Shown here piece by piece: positions 27,067 through 39,000 of a stretch of 64,000 bases of DNA. Location: the NCBI RefSeq assembly GCF_964204645.1, contig NC_134028.1, forward strand, positions 2,542,001 to 2,606,000, written 5' to 3'. The translations under genes and the position numbers were made by a program. Position 1 is the stretch's first letter. The number at the start of each line of letters is the position of its first letter. The notes under the pieces were generated by a model. It was not told where the DNA came from, did no database searches, and saw only the letters and a program-made list of their open reading frames with translations. The stretch comes from Tubulanus polymorphus (Eukaryota > Nemertea > Palaeonemertea > Tubulaniformes > Tubulanidae).

Positions 27067-29120
27067 ATCATACTCAGAACTACTCAGTATTCAAAACATC
27101 CGTTTTCCTAGAAATTGTTGAGGTAGCCAGTGGTCAGAACTATCCAAAAGCAAACCTGGACAATAACCTGTCCCGGATAAACCTATTAAATGTATTAAGA
27201 CCTATTGAACAATTGGCTTTCAAGATTTCAGTCGTTATCAATTAGTTAACTGATAAGCCGCGGTAACCTGGTTAATGAGAACTGAGTCCTCTGTAGAGTG
27301 ACAACATACCGGGTTAAAGTCCATTACAATCTTTAGCACGTATGTGTAGGTTACGTCTTTATTTCAAAATCCGCTCAGGTGTTTGCTGGGTTAGATATAC
27401 CCTCATTGGATAAGATAGTCTCGCGTGCATCCAAATATATTTGACGTGCGTCCGACGTTCCTTAACTGTCATTAAGCTACACGTTTCATTCACCAAAACA
27501 ATAATGCTTGTTCCCAATTGTACCGCCGGACGACTTTCTGATAATTAGTTTTCAAATCGATGATTGCCTACTTTAAAATTAAAAGTATATCGTTTAAAAC
27601 CTAAGTTTTTGTTTCTTTATTTACGCAATGAGGTCGCCTGAGTGCTACCACTAGAAGAGCCAGCCAGCATCCCGCTGTTTTAATTAATCTCGAGGACGCG
27701 GCAATGCAAGAACGATGCTTCTATACGGATCATTTTTAACACGTTATTTCATTAACATGTTTTACTCTTACCGAACAAAGCATATCAATATAAGGATTTA
27801 ACAGAATCAGCAAATCGGTGTCACGAAGGTACTATCATGCTCAGGAATCATAAGGTGAGCGAGAGATATTCATCGAGGTATTAATCAATTAGATAATTTG
27901 AAACTTTTGAGTAGCGATTTTGTGGAAGATTAGAGCGCTTTGAAGAACGACGCAAGTTGATAAGATTATCGAAACAACGAGATATGTCGTGTACTGTGCG
28001 TATAATTCTGTCATTTCTTTTCACGGGGGACTTTTGAATCGGTCATTTATTTCATGAACACTTTTTGCTAATATAATGGCGAAATGAACATTTCATTCCA
28101 TGACGTTATTCAACAACAAACACTTAAGAAGTGTTAAAAACAAAATTTGGCTACGACGAAATGGTTTTTGGAAACGGAGTTTACAATGACTGGGTTTTTC
28201 GGACATCATATCTCTCGAGTGAGAGTTCTGAATACTTCACGGTCAGTCTGAGCTTCAGTACAATTCGAAACAATAGAACGAATTAATATTTCATATTCTT
28301 TAATGTAGGAAGCATTACGATCCAAATCGGTGCCAAGATCTCCAACTTAAGTGTCAGTTAATATCATTCAATATCATTTTGAAACAAAGTAATAAAAAAA
28401 ACGGGTAAGCAGTTCAAGATTTCTTGATGCTTCGAACGAGGCTAAGGACAAAATTTTAATAACTACCGTCAAATTGTTTATATGTGTATCCGATAAACTG
28501 TATCGTTAGGAAACCCCTTAAAATCATCAAGGTTTGTAAATGATTAGAATACGTGACTACGCAAGTAACATAATTTCCTGGAAAGTGTATCGTAACCTGT
28601 TATGGTCTGTTGGATTCGAATAGTTTCATTACGTATATGGACTTAGTAATGAGATATATTGCACATCAACGATTGAGGTGATAAATAACAGGTCGAGAGT
28701 TCAATTTAACTCCAATTTCAGTTCAGTTGTGATGGATCATAGCTCCAGCATTGAAGGTAAGTTTCGGTCGGCTGTTCGAAATCTACATCAAAATTTGTAT
28801 AGATTCGAGTTCTTCAAAGAAATGATGTTAGATGAAAATCTACGTTTCTATGTGGCTAGATACAAGTGTACGTAACCCACCTTAGCCAGGCTATATCGAA
28901 AACTAAATTGCACCGGATAAAACAATATAGATTTTTCATTTTTCGGATAATGATTTCTCATATGTTTGTTCACTTCATACTTTATTCATAATGCAAGCAA
29001 CCGTCATCGACATCAGCTGTAAACCTTACATCCATATTCAACATCGCCAACGAAAAAAGAAAACAGTCAATGAATATTATTGAAATGACTTTTAGAAGTG
29101 TTATATGGTATACGAATGCG
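27067..29120. other. Region between divergent SLC16-like and Cys-rich genes
   Basis: It must hold the promoters of both neighbours, which are transcribed away from each other. No certain exon is seen. An ATG at about 28729 followed by MDHSSSIE and a GTAAGT donor in phase 1 could splice to 29542. It lacks a signal peptide, so the exon at 29121 is preferred as the start. Confidence 0.4.
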
Positions 29121-31059
29121 ATGCAGTTTTATCTGAAGATAACCCTCATTTTCTCACAGATTTACCCACTGATATCATCCACAGGTATTCATCATTTATC
29201 TACTGCATCTTACGTCAAATCTTTGTTCGAATTCCACATATATACCTGTTTAACGTAACGTGCAGGGGTGGATCTAGGGTCTGATTTAGGGAGGGGTGCG
29301 ACCCCAGAAATAGGGCACATTATACAATTTAAGAGGTAAAAAGAGAGAAAAAATGTTTAGGTATAGTTTGATATTTTTCATTTTCCTGTGCGAAATTTCA
29401 GGGCAACTTGACATTTTAGGGGGTGCGCACCCCCAGTACCCTCTCCTTGGATCCGACCCTAACGTGGTTCGTGATACAGAGACATCACGTCTTTAATAAT
29501 ACCCGTGTAATGAGAAAAGTATATATTTGATATTTGTTTAGAGTATTGCACTGATCAGAACGCGAAATGTTCATTCTGGCAGACGTTAGGAGAATGTGAC
29601 TTTAACCCGTCGTATATGAGGTGTAATTGTGCGGTTAGTTGTAATACAGTAACAGCGGGCTGCTCAGGCAAGTATATAGTAGTTCAGACTCAGATGGGTT
29701 CCTGCGGTTTGGACTCAGTCTAAGGCAGATTTCGATTGGTTTCTACCGATTTCGGAATTCTCTTTTGGCGCGAATAAGCTCTCGTAACCTTGAATTGTGG
29801 AATAAGTTCAATTGAAACACGCCCAAATGGCCTAGGCTTATATCTTCGCATAAACAATTTGTTTCCAAGCACTCAATGATCATAAAATTCAAACCTCATT
29901 TAAACAATTCCCATTATGCCCATTAATGTTAGGCATCAATATAACCAGAGTTTGATTTAGAACACCAACCAATCGTGTCCTTGTTTCCATGTATCAATTA
30001 CCATCATCCTGCTATCTCGTGCAAAACCTCTGCATGTTGTTCAAATCTACGCGTTACCTTCAAAACAAATAATCGCGTGTCAAAGTATAATATTTTTTCG
30101 CAAGGAAAAATAACATTGCGTAGGGGAGATGAGATGAACTCTTTTTATTATTATACCTTATTGCTATAGCTGTGATTTAGAGGCAACATGTCCGCCCATC
30201 GTTCATTTTGGTCTACTCGTCACGTAACTCATTTCTGCTTTGAGATCGGTCCACGAGAAATCCCCATAGTGCTCCAAAACAACTCCGACTGTTTCATTTT
30301 CGACAACAATCAATATTTGATAAGATGGTTAATTAGCCTTTTCGTGATTCTACATAGAGTTCAATCGTTAGCAATTTCCTATCAATTATACATTACTTCA
30401 CTTCATATTCAGGGAACAGCTCTTATGACGCAGATTGCTATTGTGCTCACAACAGGAGGAAAATTGCGGACTACTGCACTAACGAAGAAAACAGAAGAAA
30501 ATGTCCCGTCGAATGCCAACAGTTCACAGGTTTGAAAACAAGTCATTTTATGATAAAACTGAAAATATCTATATATGAGTGCTGCAATATCACATTATTC
30601 AATTTTTAAGATGTAGAATGTTTAGATTCTGAGTTGCCTTCATTCAACCACACGAACTTGCATGTTACACATTACTGGTATTTAGGCGTGGCGACATATA
30701 CATGCACCCCGGGATATACGGGCAAGTCGGTGCAGCGGGTCTGCGACCGACATGGCAAATGGATTGACGGAGAACATCACAGTTTGATGGAATGTGTGGA
30801 AATAGGCAAGTACATTAAAATAAAAATCGTTCTGCCTAAATCAATGAATGATTCGATAGGAAAATTGTGCATATATGTCTTCAAAAATATCCCAAATAGT
30901 ATAATAATGAAAAGAAGTACAGAGAGCAACATGAATCGAATTGGACTAAGTAAGGTAAAATGCCAAAGTATCGATTTGCTTCGATATCCTTCTGAAACTT
31001 TTTCGAAGCATTTTTATTTTCACAAATTGGACTTCTGGGCTACATTACAAGAGAGGTAA
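29121..31059 (+). CDS. Secreted ShK-like / 5-Cys / Sushi protein, copy A
   Basis: Exons 29121-29184, 29542-29667, 30413-30529 and 30611-30805 all join in phase 1. Exon 1 (MQFYLKITLIFSQIYPLISS) is a signal peptide. Exon 2 is ShK-like with Cys spacing C-x6-C-x8-C-x8-C-x-C-x3-C-x6-C and the family-typical NPSYM. Exon 3 is a 5-Cys module, C-x-C-x10-C-x8-C-x3-C. Exon 4 is a Sushi/CCP domain with four Cys and a Trp before the last (GKW). The donors of exons 2 and 4 read AG/GCAAGT, so these introns would be GC-AG. If the last is not used, the frame reads through to a stop at 31057-31059, the end given here. ShK modules occur in toxins, potassium-channel modulators and many matrix or immune-type proteins; nothing shows that this one is toxic. 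An in-frame ATG at 29070 is an alternative start. Confidence 0.62.
29256..29466 (+). mobile_element. MITE with 7-bp duplication in intron 1 of copy A
   Basis: The element (29263-29459) starts CAGGGGTGGATCTAGGG and ends with the loosely inverted TTGGATCCGACCC. TAACGTG occurs directly on both sides (29256-29262 and 29460-29466). Inside are GGGGTGCG and a matching GCGCACCCCC. No coding capacity. The ends match the element at 5700, pointing to one hAT-like family. Confidence 0.6.
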
Positions 31060-32012
31060 AGTATATACACATTCAGAATTGTCGGAGATTGTCTGTGATG
31101 CAGTAAAAGTGAAATAAAAACGCCTTGAATTGCAATGTTCCAAAAACCATGTCAGTCGGTCGCAACCGCGAAACAACTTGTTGACAACCTTTTCTGACTG
31201 TCAAATACACTTCAAACCTGTACCCCCATCGAGTAGACTTCGTTCTATCAACGACCGAGCAGAGGTTTAGGGCTTAGGGTTTCTCGGGGAAATCGGAACT
31301 CCCTGCGAGAATTTTTTAATGTAAGAAATATTGACACTTTACTATTTAGAATTGACAGACAAACGAACAAAGTTATCAGCAATAAAACTCTACAACTAGA
31401 TAAACATAGATATTGATTTCTGTCAAACGATATTGAGAACTCTGAGATACCGGACATGTGCGATAGTTGTTATTTGATACAAACCAAAGTGATAGAGAAA
31501 TGTTTCAAAATCGACAAGCATGTCTAACCAATAATATGAAATAAACACTTTTAAGCGAGCATCATTTATAGATCGTTCACGATTTTCCGATTCGTTTCTC
31601 ATCCACGAACATGATCAATTCATTTATTCACCGATTCTAAATAATATATTCTAAACAACTCGTGACTTATGTTCTCACTACGTGACGATGTACATGTATA
31701 ATTAGATACAAATACTGGATTCACACTCAGTCAAATCGATGTGATGCGTTTGGGAAAATAGATTGAATGAATGCATTCAATCTGTGTGTATTATCACCTG
31801 CTGATGAAAAATATACACGCATTAAATGAACACGTCACGGTGTTATTCCGAACTCTGATCTATTTCGTTTTCCTGCGCGGTAATTTTTATCGTACCTGAA
31901 ACTATTCGATTCATCGGTAATATTTTGCTAATTCGATCGTCGAACTGTTATCATAGGGAAACCGTTATTGCTTTAACGGACGTCACGAAATCCAAACGTT
32001 TGCACTAGAATC
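31060..32012. other. Spacer between copies A and B
   Basis: No exon is recognised after copy A. The final 45 bp upstream of copy B (about 31970-32012) resemble the sequence upstream of copy C (about 34466-34508). Shared words include TTTA/CACGGAC, AAATG/CGTTTGC and AGAATCATG. The promoter or 5-prime UTR was therefore duplicated with the gene. Confidence 0.55.
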
Positions 32013-34189
32013 ATGCGCGTAGCCGCAGTTCTGGTCGTGTTATTTTGGCTGAATATTCCAGGTAAATCTAGTGCTTTTTAGTTTCTTCGTAATTGTTATC
32101 ATACATTTATACACGCTCACAGTTTGAAAAAAAACAATCAATTACAATTCTCCATTCCAAAATTGTATCGTGTGTGCAATAATGTAATCATTTTTTTCTT
32201 GGAGATAGGCCAGCTTATAATCAAACCATCGAGCATTCACTCAGATACCAGTTTTTTCTTTTCTTCATTACATAGAATTTGGTTTCAGAAATTGTTTCTT
32301 TATAATTTTCACTAATTCCTGCTTGCAGATACATCAGGATCGTGTAGTGATTTGAGATCTCGATGTAGTTTCTGGGCCCGGATTAACGAATGTTATGTAA
32401 ACCCGTTATTTATGAATTGTAATTGCCCTGCATCGTGCCAAAGTGCGCACGCTTGCGAAAGTAAGTACAATTTAATAACAACGTGAATGATATTTCATTT
32501 CATAATCGCATTTCGCAAATCTCACCTTTCGTCTGAAATCCCCCTTACTGTATGAATTGATAAAATACCTATATACCTGGCGATGGTTTTTAGAGCGACA
32601 GAAACTGCCGCGTCATATTCCATTTCTGATTTGTTTAACGTATAACAAGTTTAGTGAGTCTCCCTCCATCTACTGTGCATTTTGATATCGCGATTTCTAA
32701 TCTAAACGACGAGTTGTTAATAGTTGCAACATCGAACGAACCCCGACCTAGCGCGTGGTACTTGTCAAAAACGTTCATCTTATCAAAATGTCGTTACTTA
32801 CAGTTACGACAGTTTTTTTGTATATTCATTCGCCCATTAGGACATAAATTGACGATCAATTTGGTCTTGACTCAAATAACACGATATATTTCGAACTGTT
32901 TGCAAATCACCACATCTGACCGTATCAATCGCAACTACGCAACTAAACTAAACCTTGATATTGTATCAAAACTTAAAACAATCAGCTAAGATTTCAGGTG
33001 GTCAAAGAATGGATCTCCTATGCTCGTGCACGCACAAATTACAAAATTCCGGTGGATTCTGCTTGGATACAGAGAACAGAAATGATTGCCCTTCAACATG
33101 CAGCACATACGATTGTAAGCGCTCTGTTATACAGTACACATAAAACGTTGAAAAAATCCTTACACGTTTGAAATCACTTATTTCGTAATATGAACTAGTA
33201 TTTGTTCCTCTAAGAGAAAAGTATTGCATATCGCGAATAGATAACCCACTGATGATATCGAACCAAAATAAAATGCGTTCTTTTTAGCTGTGTCGTGCCC
33301 AGAATCAGAATTACCTTCCGTGAACCACGCCGCATATACCGTCACAGAAAATCGCTACATGAGCAAGGCTGAGTACACCTGTGATACCGGATACCGGCGT
33401 GCCTCCTCAAGCTACATTGCCGTTTGTTCGGAGAAAGGAACCTGGGTTTTCGGGTTTAATTGGTCACCAGCTACCTTGTGTGTATTGGGTAGGTTTTAGT
33501 CATTGTCATGCTGTAGAAAAATCTTTTTACGAATTTCTTTTTAGTTTATGAAAATTGTCCGCTTCTACAGATGTTCCTAGGAAAAACCTGGTGAATCACT
33601 TCATCTATTTTGGACTTATATCAGGCCATTGTCCCGAATTGTGTACAGAAAACATTTGCACTGGTTAGATTTTTTTCAATTACTTCAACTGTGCTGTGAA
33701 AGTAAAAGCTGTGGAATCCGGATATGTTTTTTTTCGTAATATCGACATAAAACTAACTATTTGGTGCTGATACAGAAACGCACGTCAGACAAGGTGGGTG
33801 TTTTCTATCAGAAGACTACTTCTAATCTGTAAGTATTCATAGTATTGTAGAAATCGTGGTAAACATTTTCTATCACCGATTAAGTGATCGATGAGATATT
33901 CATACCAATAGTAGAATTGTGCGGAAGCTTTTCAAATGAAGAATTCCCCGGAGTATATCGTTCGGCATCATTTGTGGCCGCCTTTATTCTCTCAAAGCTT
34001 GGAATTGGGGAAGTCTCTGCTGCATACTCACAACAGCTAGAAAATCGACGAGAGCGGTTTCAATCTGAATATAGCAATAGATACAGTAATCTGGATGACA
34101 AAATGATTACCTTCACAATACAATTCACAATACTGTTCATAAAGTTTCGTCGACGGAAATTAATTTCTTTTGCGATAAATATCAAATAG
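32013..34189 (+). CDS. Secreted ShK-like / 5-Cys / Sushi protein, copy B
   Basis: Exons 32013-32061 (signal peptide MRVAAVLVVLFWLNIP), 32329-32460 (ShK-like, C-x6-C-x8-C-x8-C-x-C-x3-C-x5-C), 32998-33114 (C-x-C-x10-C-x8-C-x3-C) and 33288-33488 (Sushi, four Cys) join in phase 1. Continuing in phase are exon 33571-33663, with a short Cys cluster (GHCPELCTENIC), and an 18-bp microexon 33776-33793 (ETHVRQ). A possible last exon follows from 33883 to a stop at 34187-34189. That last exon has a weak acceptor, no Cys-rich pattern and a hydrophobic stretch near its end, so it may be wrong. The protein is predicted to be secreted. Exons 2 to 4 are clearly paralogous to copies A and C, and the Sushi exon is nearly identical to that of C. 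Confidence 0.65.
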
Positions 34190-34508
34190 CCTCCAGTTGT
34201 GCAATTTTGTATTTCAGGATTTAAGTTATAACTTATAAAGTTGGTCACAAATAATTTCATCAATTACTTAAACAATGAAACTCGCTGAATGAAGATATCG
34301 TAGTTCATGTTCCATTGGTGATGAGATGGATAAACGTGTGTCATTTTTATAGGCTGAAAAGGACAATACGCACACAGCAAACACAATGAAACCCCTTCAA
34401 GCAAAAACATTTTTCTTACAATATTTTGTATCATCCCTGAAATTATCATCTGCAAATCGTTAGTGCGCTTTACGGACATCGCGAGTTCTAAATGTTTGCT
34501 CCAGAATC

Positions 34509-35599
34509 ATGTACGTATCTATTCTGGTTGGATTATTATGGTTGAAAATTTCGGGTAAGTCCACAACTTCTATAACTAAAATCTTTGGCGGGGAGAGTCC
34601 AGAGGATTACACAAATAACGGAGCTCAAACGGGGAAAACGTATCTAAATATATCACATCTACACATATGGAAATTCGAGTTTTGAATACAAACCGGGAGA
34701 CATAAAGAATTGATTGTGCCTTTTCTCAAACATTATTCTTTTTCGCTAAGTAAAATCTGGAAAATGAAAAAAATGTTTTATATATTTTTCACAAATTGCT
34801 GTTTGCAGATATAACAGGATCTTGTACTGATTCGAAGGCTTCCTGTAAATACTGGGCCCGGGTTAATCAATGTTACATATACCCGCAATTTATGTCCTGT
34901 AATTGCGCTGCGTCGTGCCAAAGTTCGCACGCTTGCGAAAGTAAGTAGGCCTACAGTCTATAATCGTAAGGAAAAGGATATCACTTTATGCCATAAATGA
35001 TTTTACGTCGCAATTTTTATTACCGGTGAAATAACGAATATTGTTTTTTCATTCTACGGTAGACATTTAAACTTAAATCTCGCTAAAAACAACATACGTA
35101 TCAAGCAACACACGTATTTTATGGCAACTTCAAATTACCAGCCGATATTTCAGGTAACCTAACTGACCTTCATTGCGATTGTACACAACGATTAGCAAAC
35201 TATGTGGCATTCTGCAAGACTACAAGAAACAGAATAAGATGCCCTTCAACATGCAATACATACGATTGTAAGCGTTAAAACTTTAAAACTGAAGCTGAGA
35301 CAAAACACGAATTTTTATCACGTTTACAGAGTTTCTCTTTAGCTGTGTCGTGTCCAGAATCAGAATTACCTGCCGTGAACCACGCCGCATATACCGTCAC
35401 AGATAATCGCTACATGAGCAAGGCTGAGTACACCTGTGATACCGGCTACCGGCGTGCTTCTAGTTCCAGCTACATCTCGGTTTGTTCGGAGAAAGGAACC
35501 TGGGTTTTCGGGCCTAATTGGTCACCAGCTACCTTGTGTGTATTGGGTAGGTTGTCAAGTATATTTGTTTGTAAAAAAATCCCGACTTGCATACAATGA
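34509..35599 (+). CDS. Secreted ShK-like / 5-Cys / Sushi protein, copy C
   Basis: Exons 34509-34554 (signal peptide MYVSILVGLLWLKIS), 34809-34940 (ShK-like), 35154-35267 (5-Cys module) and 35343-35546 (Sushi) join in phase 1 and parallel copy B exon by exon. The Sushi exon carries one extra codon (SSS versus SS before the Tyr). A GTAGGT donor follows as in B, but no equivalent of B exons 5-7 is found before the next gene. Copy C is therefore probably 3-prime truncated, or reads through the donor to a stop at 35597-35599, the end given here. B and C are more alike than either is to A, suggesting C or B arose by recent tandem duplication. Confidence 0.65.
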
Positions 35600-36098
35600 A
35601 TCGGTGACTACTGGCCTGTCGTGCCACTGTAAAATAGAACCCGGGATCGATTAAAATCTTTTATGAATATTAAGCAATGATGAAATCTCCGAAGACTTAA
35701 CGCTCCAGGACAGTGACGATACCGCGTGAGTAATGGAGGGCCTCAAAAGTGGCAGTCAATAAAGGTTCAAAAGATGGTAAGATGGGTTCCGGTTGGTTTG
35801 GCGTCGCAGTATTTACCGTCGAGTCAGAGTCGCCGGGCCGGAGACGCGACCGACTCAAACCGTCGCCGCGCCAAACAAAAACGATAAAATGTAATTTATA
35901 CGCAATTCTAAAAAAGCAAAAAGAAAATTTTCATGATGGTATGCGGTGACAATGGGAAAATAATCAAGATACATGATTCTAGCGCCGGGTGCAAATGGAT
36001 ATGTATCAATAAATCAGCAATTTGAATTTGAATAAAATATATTTGAGTTTAAAGAAAGGGTGGCTCCTACAATTACGTGGTCCTCGACATTCATCAAT
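35600..36098. other. Probable promoter/5-prime region of the NJMU-R1 gene
   Basis: A short GC- and CpG-rich patch at about 35790-35880 stands out in AT-rich surroundings, as expected for a housekeeping-type promoter. AATAAA-like sequences near 35998 and 36028 could also serve copy C. No exon of copy C is seen. Confidence 0.4.
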
Positions 36099-39000
36099 AT
36101 GGCGGACATGATCGACAAGGAAAACCCTTCTGATTCCGATCAGGAAAAAGCCGATATAAATCCCGAATCTGACGTAACAACTGCGGAGAGTAAAGCTGAT
36201 TCATTCTATGCATTCTATACTTACAGCGTAGCCAGGTAAACATACTCTGATTTGTCGTTAGATTGTTAAAAACAATGGTTATTTCTCGAAAGTAGTTAGT
36301 CTGTCAATACTGCGCACAATTTTATGTATGGCCTAACTCGTTCATGTTGTTTCCGAAACAATACGCACTGGCACACAATACGAAAGGATATCTTTGACTA
36401 CCAGGAGTAGGCCTACTGTGCACCATTGAGTAGGCCTATGCATGGCTATGATGTATTTGGTGGTATTTACAACAGCACTGACTCCTCTAAATAATTCAAT
36501 AACTCTGTGGCGTAAGAAAGTGAAGTTAGTGGAGCCTTACCTGATCTTTATCATTATTGTGTGCAAATGTAGCCACTGATTTTGGATTTTTCAGTAATTT
36601 CTATAATTATTTACAGTAGGGCCTACTTAACTCAAATCAGTTAAGAAGATATGTGAAGTATATTCACCTGTCCCAAATAAACCGAAATATCCTTGAAAAA
36701 CAGGGGCCATGGTTTTAGCCTAAAGAAATTGACTTCAGTCTAAATACCAATGAATCTTAGTTTGGTAGTTATAAATTTTTATAGATCGGGCAGTGAAGAA
36801 GATAATGATTCAACGAGTGACGCGTCCGGCGCAGCCTCGAATGAGAATATCAATTTCACATTGACGGTTATCGCCAGTGATCTGAACGCCGAGAGGGAGA
36901 CCGAACTACGTAAATTAATCGCTCGTAGGATATCACGAGGAAGCGTCTATGGAGGAACTGGCACTATTACAACTCTCGAAGTCGAGTGAGTCATTTAGAT
37001 TCTCTTTATATTAGTATGCTAGGTTTAATTTAACTAAATTCTTTATTAATTCCTTATTGTACGTATTTAGATTTTACTCTTTTAGCCGAAGGAATACTTA
37101 TTTGGTTTTAGTAGAATTATAACCACACTCTGACGTGGATATATCGATAATAAGTTTAAAACCTTCTAGGCTTATACTGAATTTAAATGATTAGAAACTA
37201 ATTTCATCTATCAAAAATTAAAATCAAAAGACACAGTGTTTCGGACTCTCTCTTGAGTCCTTGATTCCTTAAAAACTCCAGCATATGGAAAATGCTTTGA
37301 AACAAAATGCCCTAAACTCCTTAACAGTAATTAGGATATGAACGTGATGCAGAAACTTCCTCGAAATTTTCTTATTTAAAACTCCTTATATCTAGGAATG
37401 ACTGATCTGTGACCCTGTTGTCATTCTGTCTGTTTCAATGTTTTTCTCGAAAGGACTGGTAACGGCGAGGAAGAAACAAAATCTTCAGAGAAATTGTGTT
37501 GTTACTATTCATTGCTGCATCAGGAAGTAAACAATGATGAAACGTTAGTCTATGATTATGTCATCTGTTTCATGACGACTCACGAAGATAGCCTTCAACT
37601 GTATCCTTAAAACATTGATTGCAGCTAAAAAAAATGAATCCAAAATTTAGTCGTCGTTATTCTTTAACGGTGAATTTAATTAGATTTCGTCACGAGTTGG
37701 ACAAATATAGCGCCAGCCTTTCTCCCATTCTTGACAAAAATGTAAGTACGACTAGTTGGTATCATCTTTGCTAGTTGCTTTCCAAATCAATGATATGATT
37801 TATAATTGTTAAATTTTATTGAAATATCTTGTTGCGCAGTTGGACATATTAAATCGAGGAATCATTCCGAAGGTATATTTTGCTTTTAACAGTCATCGGT
37901 ACCTCTGCTGCATGTTTTTTCCCCATCTTAGTCTTGGTTGAAACTCAATTCTAAAGTACACATTTTACTGTAACCTCATTGTATGAAATCATATCCTATC
38001 ATTAACTGTTTATAGATGGTTCTAATTCAAAAGACTATTTAGATAACGGCAGCATGTACCCTGTTTGTATATGCATGGCTGGGCTTGTTCTTGCTTAATG
38101 CTTTCGTTTTCATACTGGTGTTCAATTTAATTTTTGTGGTGCATTTGTCTGTAATTTCTATCGTAAATGCTACTGTTGAAATAGTGATCTTGAAGAACTC
38201 TTTTCAAAACAACAAAAGTTATGATATTTTGCAGAAAATCCTGAGATGTTATTCGGGTATTCTATTATTTGGTGGTTTTATGTTCACTAACAGTAATAAG
38301 TGTTGATTCCTTTTATTTCAGTTCACAAAACTGGAAGAAATTCAAACACATTTGAAATCATGGTACAATCAGTGTATAGCGTATATCAGTAGATGTGTGA
38401 AGACTTTACGCCAGGAAATCAAGTTTCTTATTCACACGGTAAGTGGATAGTCACCTTGATCCAGTATTGCAGAACTGGTTTGAAATCTATCAAGTAAAAA
38501 ATTTGAAAATTAACTTTTGATAATGCTGTCGTACAGCTGTTGAGTTTTAGATGGGTTCTACGCAGCTGTGCGTTTGCTTTGTGTAAATGATAGGTTGCGT
38601 ATTGACAATTTATCTCTTTTATATACAAAATTGATTTCAAATAACAACATTATAAATCAATTTGCATATCGTAAAAATACATTTGAAACTTCAGGCTCTT
38701 ATCAACGGACATCTAGAGATTAAGGGCGGAGATGAAGAAACCCGTTCAGACATTCGCAGGTTCGTTAAATCTAAATACCGTAGATTCTGCTTAACTCTGT
38801 AGTTATTGGTAGTTATTGATCTTGAGATATCTCACCTAGTTGCAAAATCAACTGACCTGAGCCGCTTAAACCAGTTAGATATCTTTGTTTTTTTTTTTTG
38901 TCACAATTTCCAGGTTTTTTGAGTCGTGTAATCTGATGGAATTACTCAGTAAACCCGATGATAAATCCAGTTTGACGACGTCGGATTCTGATTCAATGCT

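Noticed and set aside
33884-34189. ORF as a confident terminal exon of copy B
   Set aside because: Kept only as a tentative end: the acceptor is weak and the sequence shows no Cys pattern or known domain.
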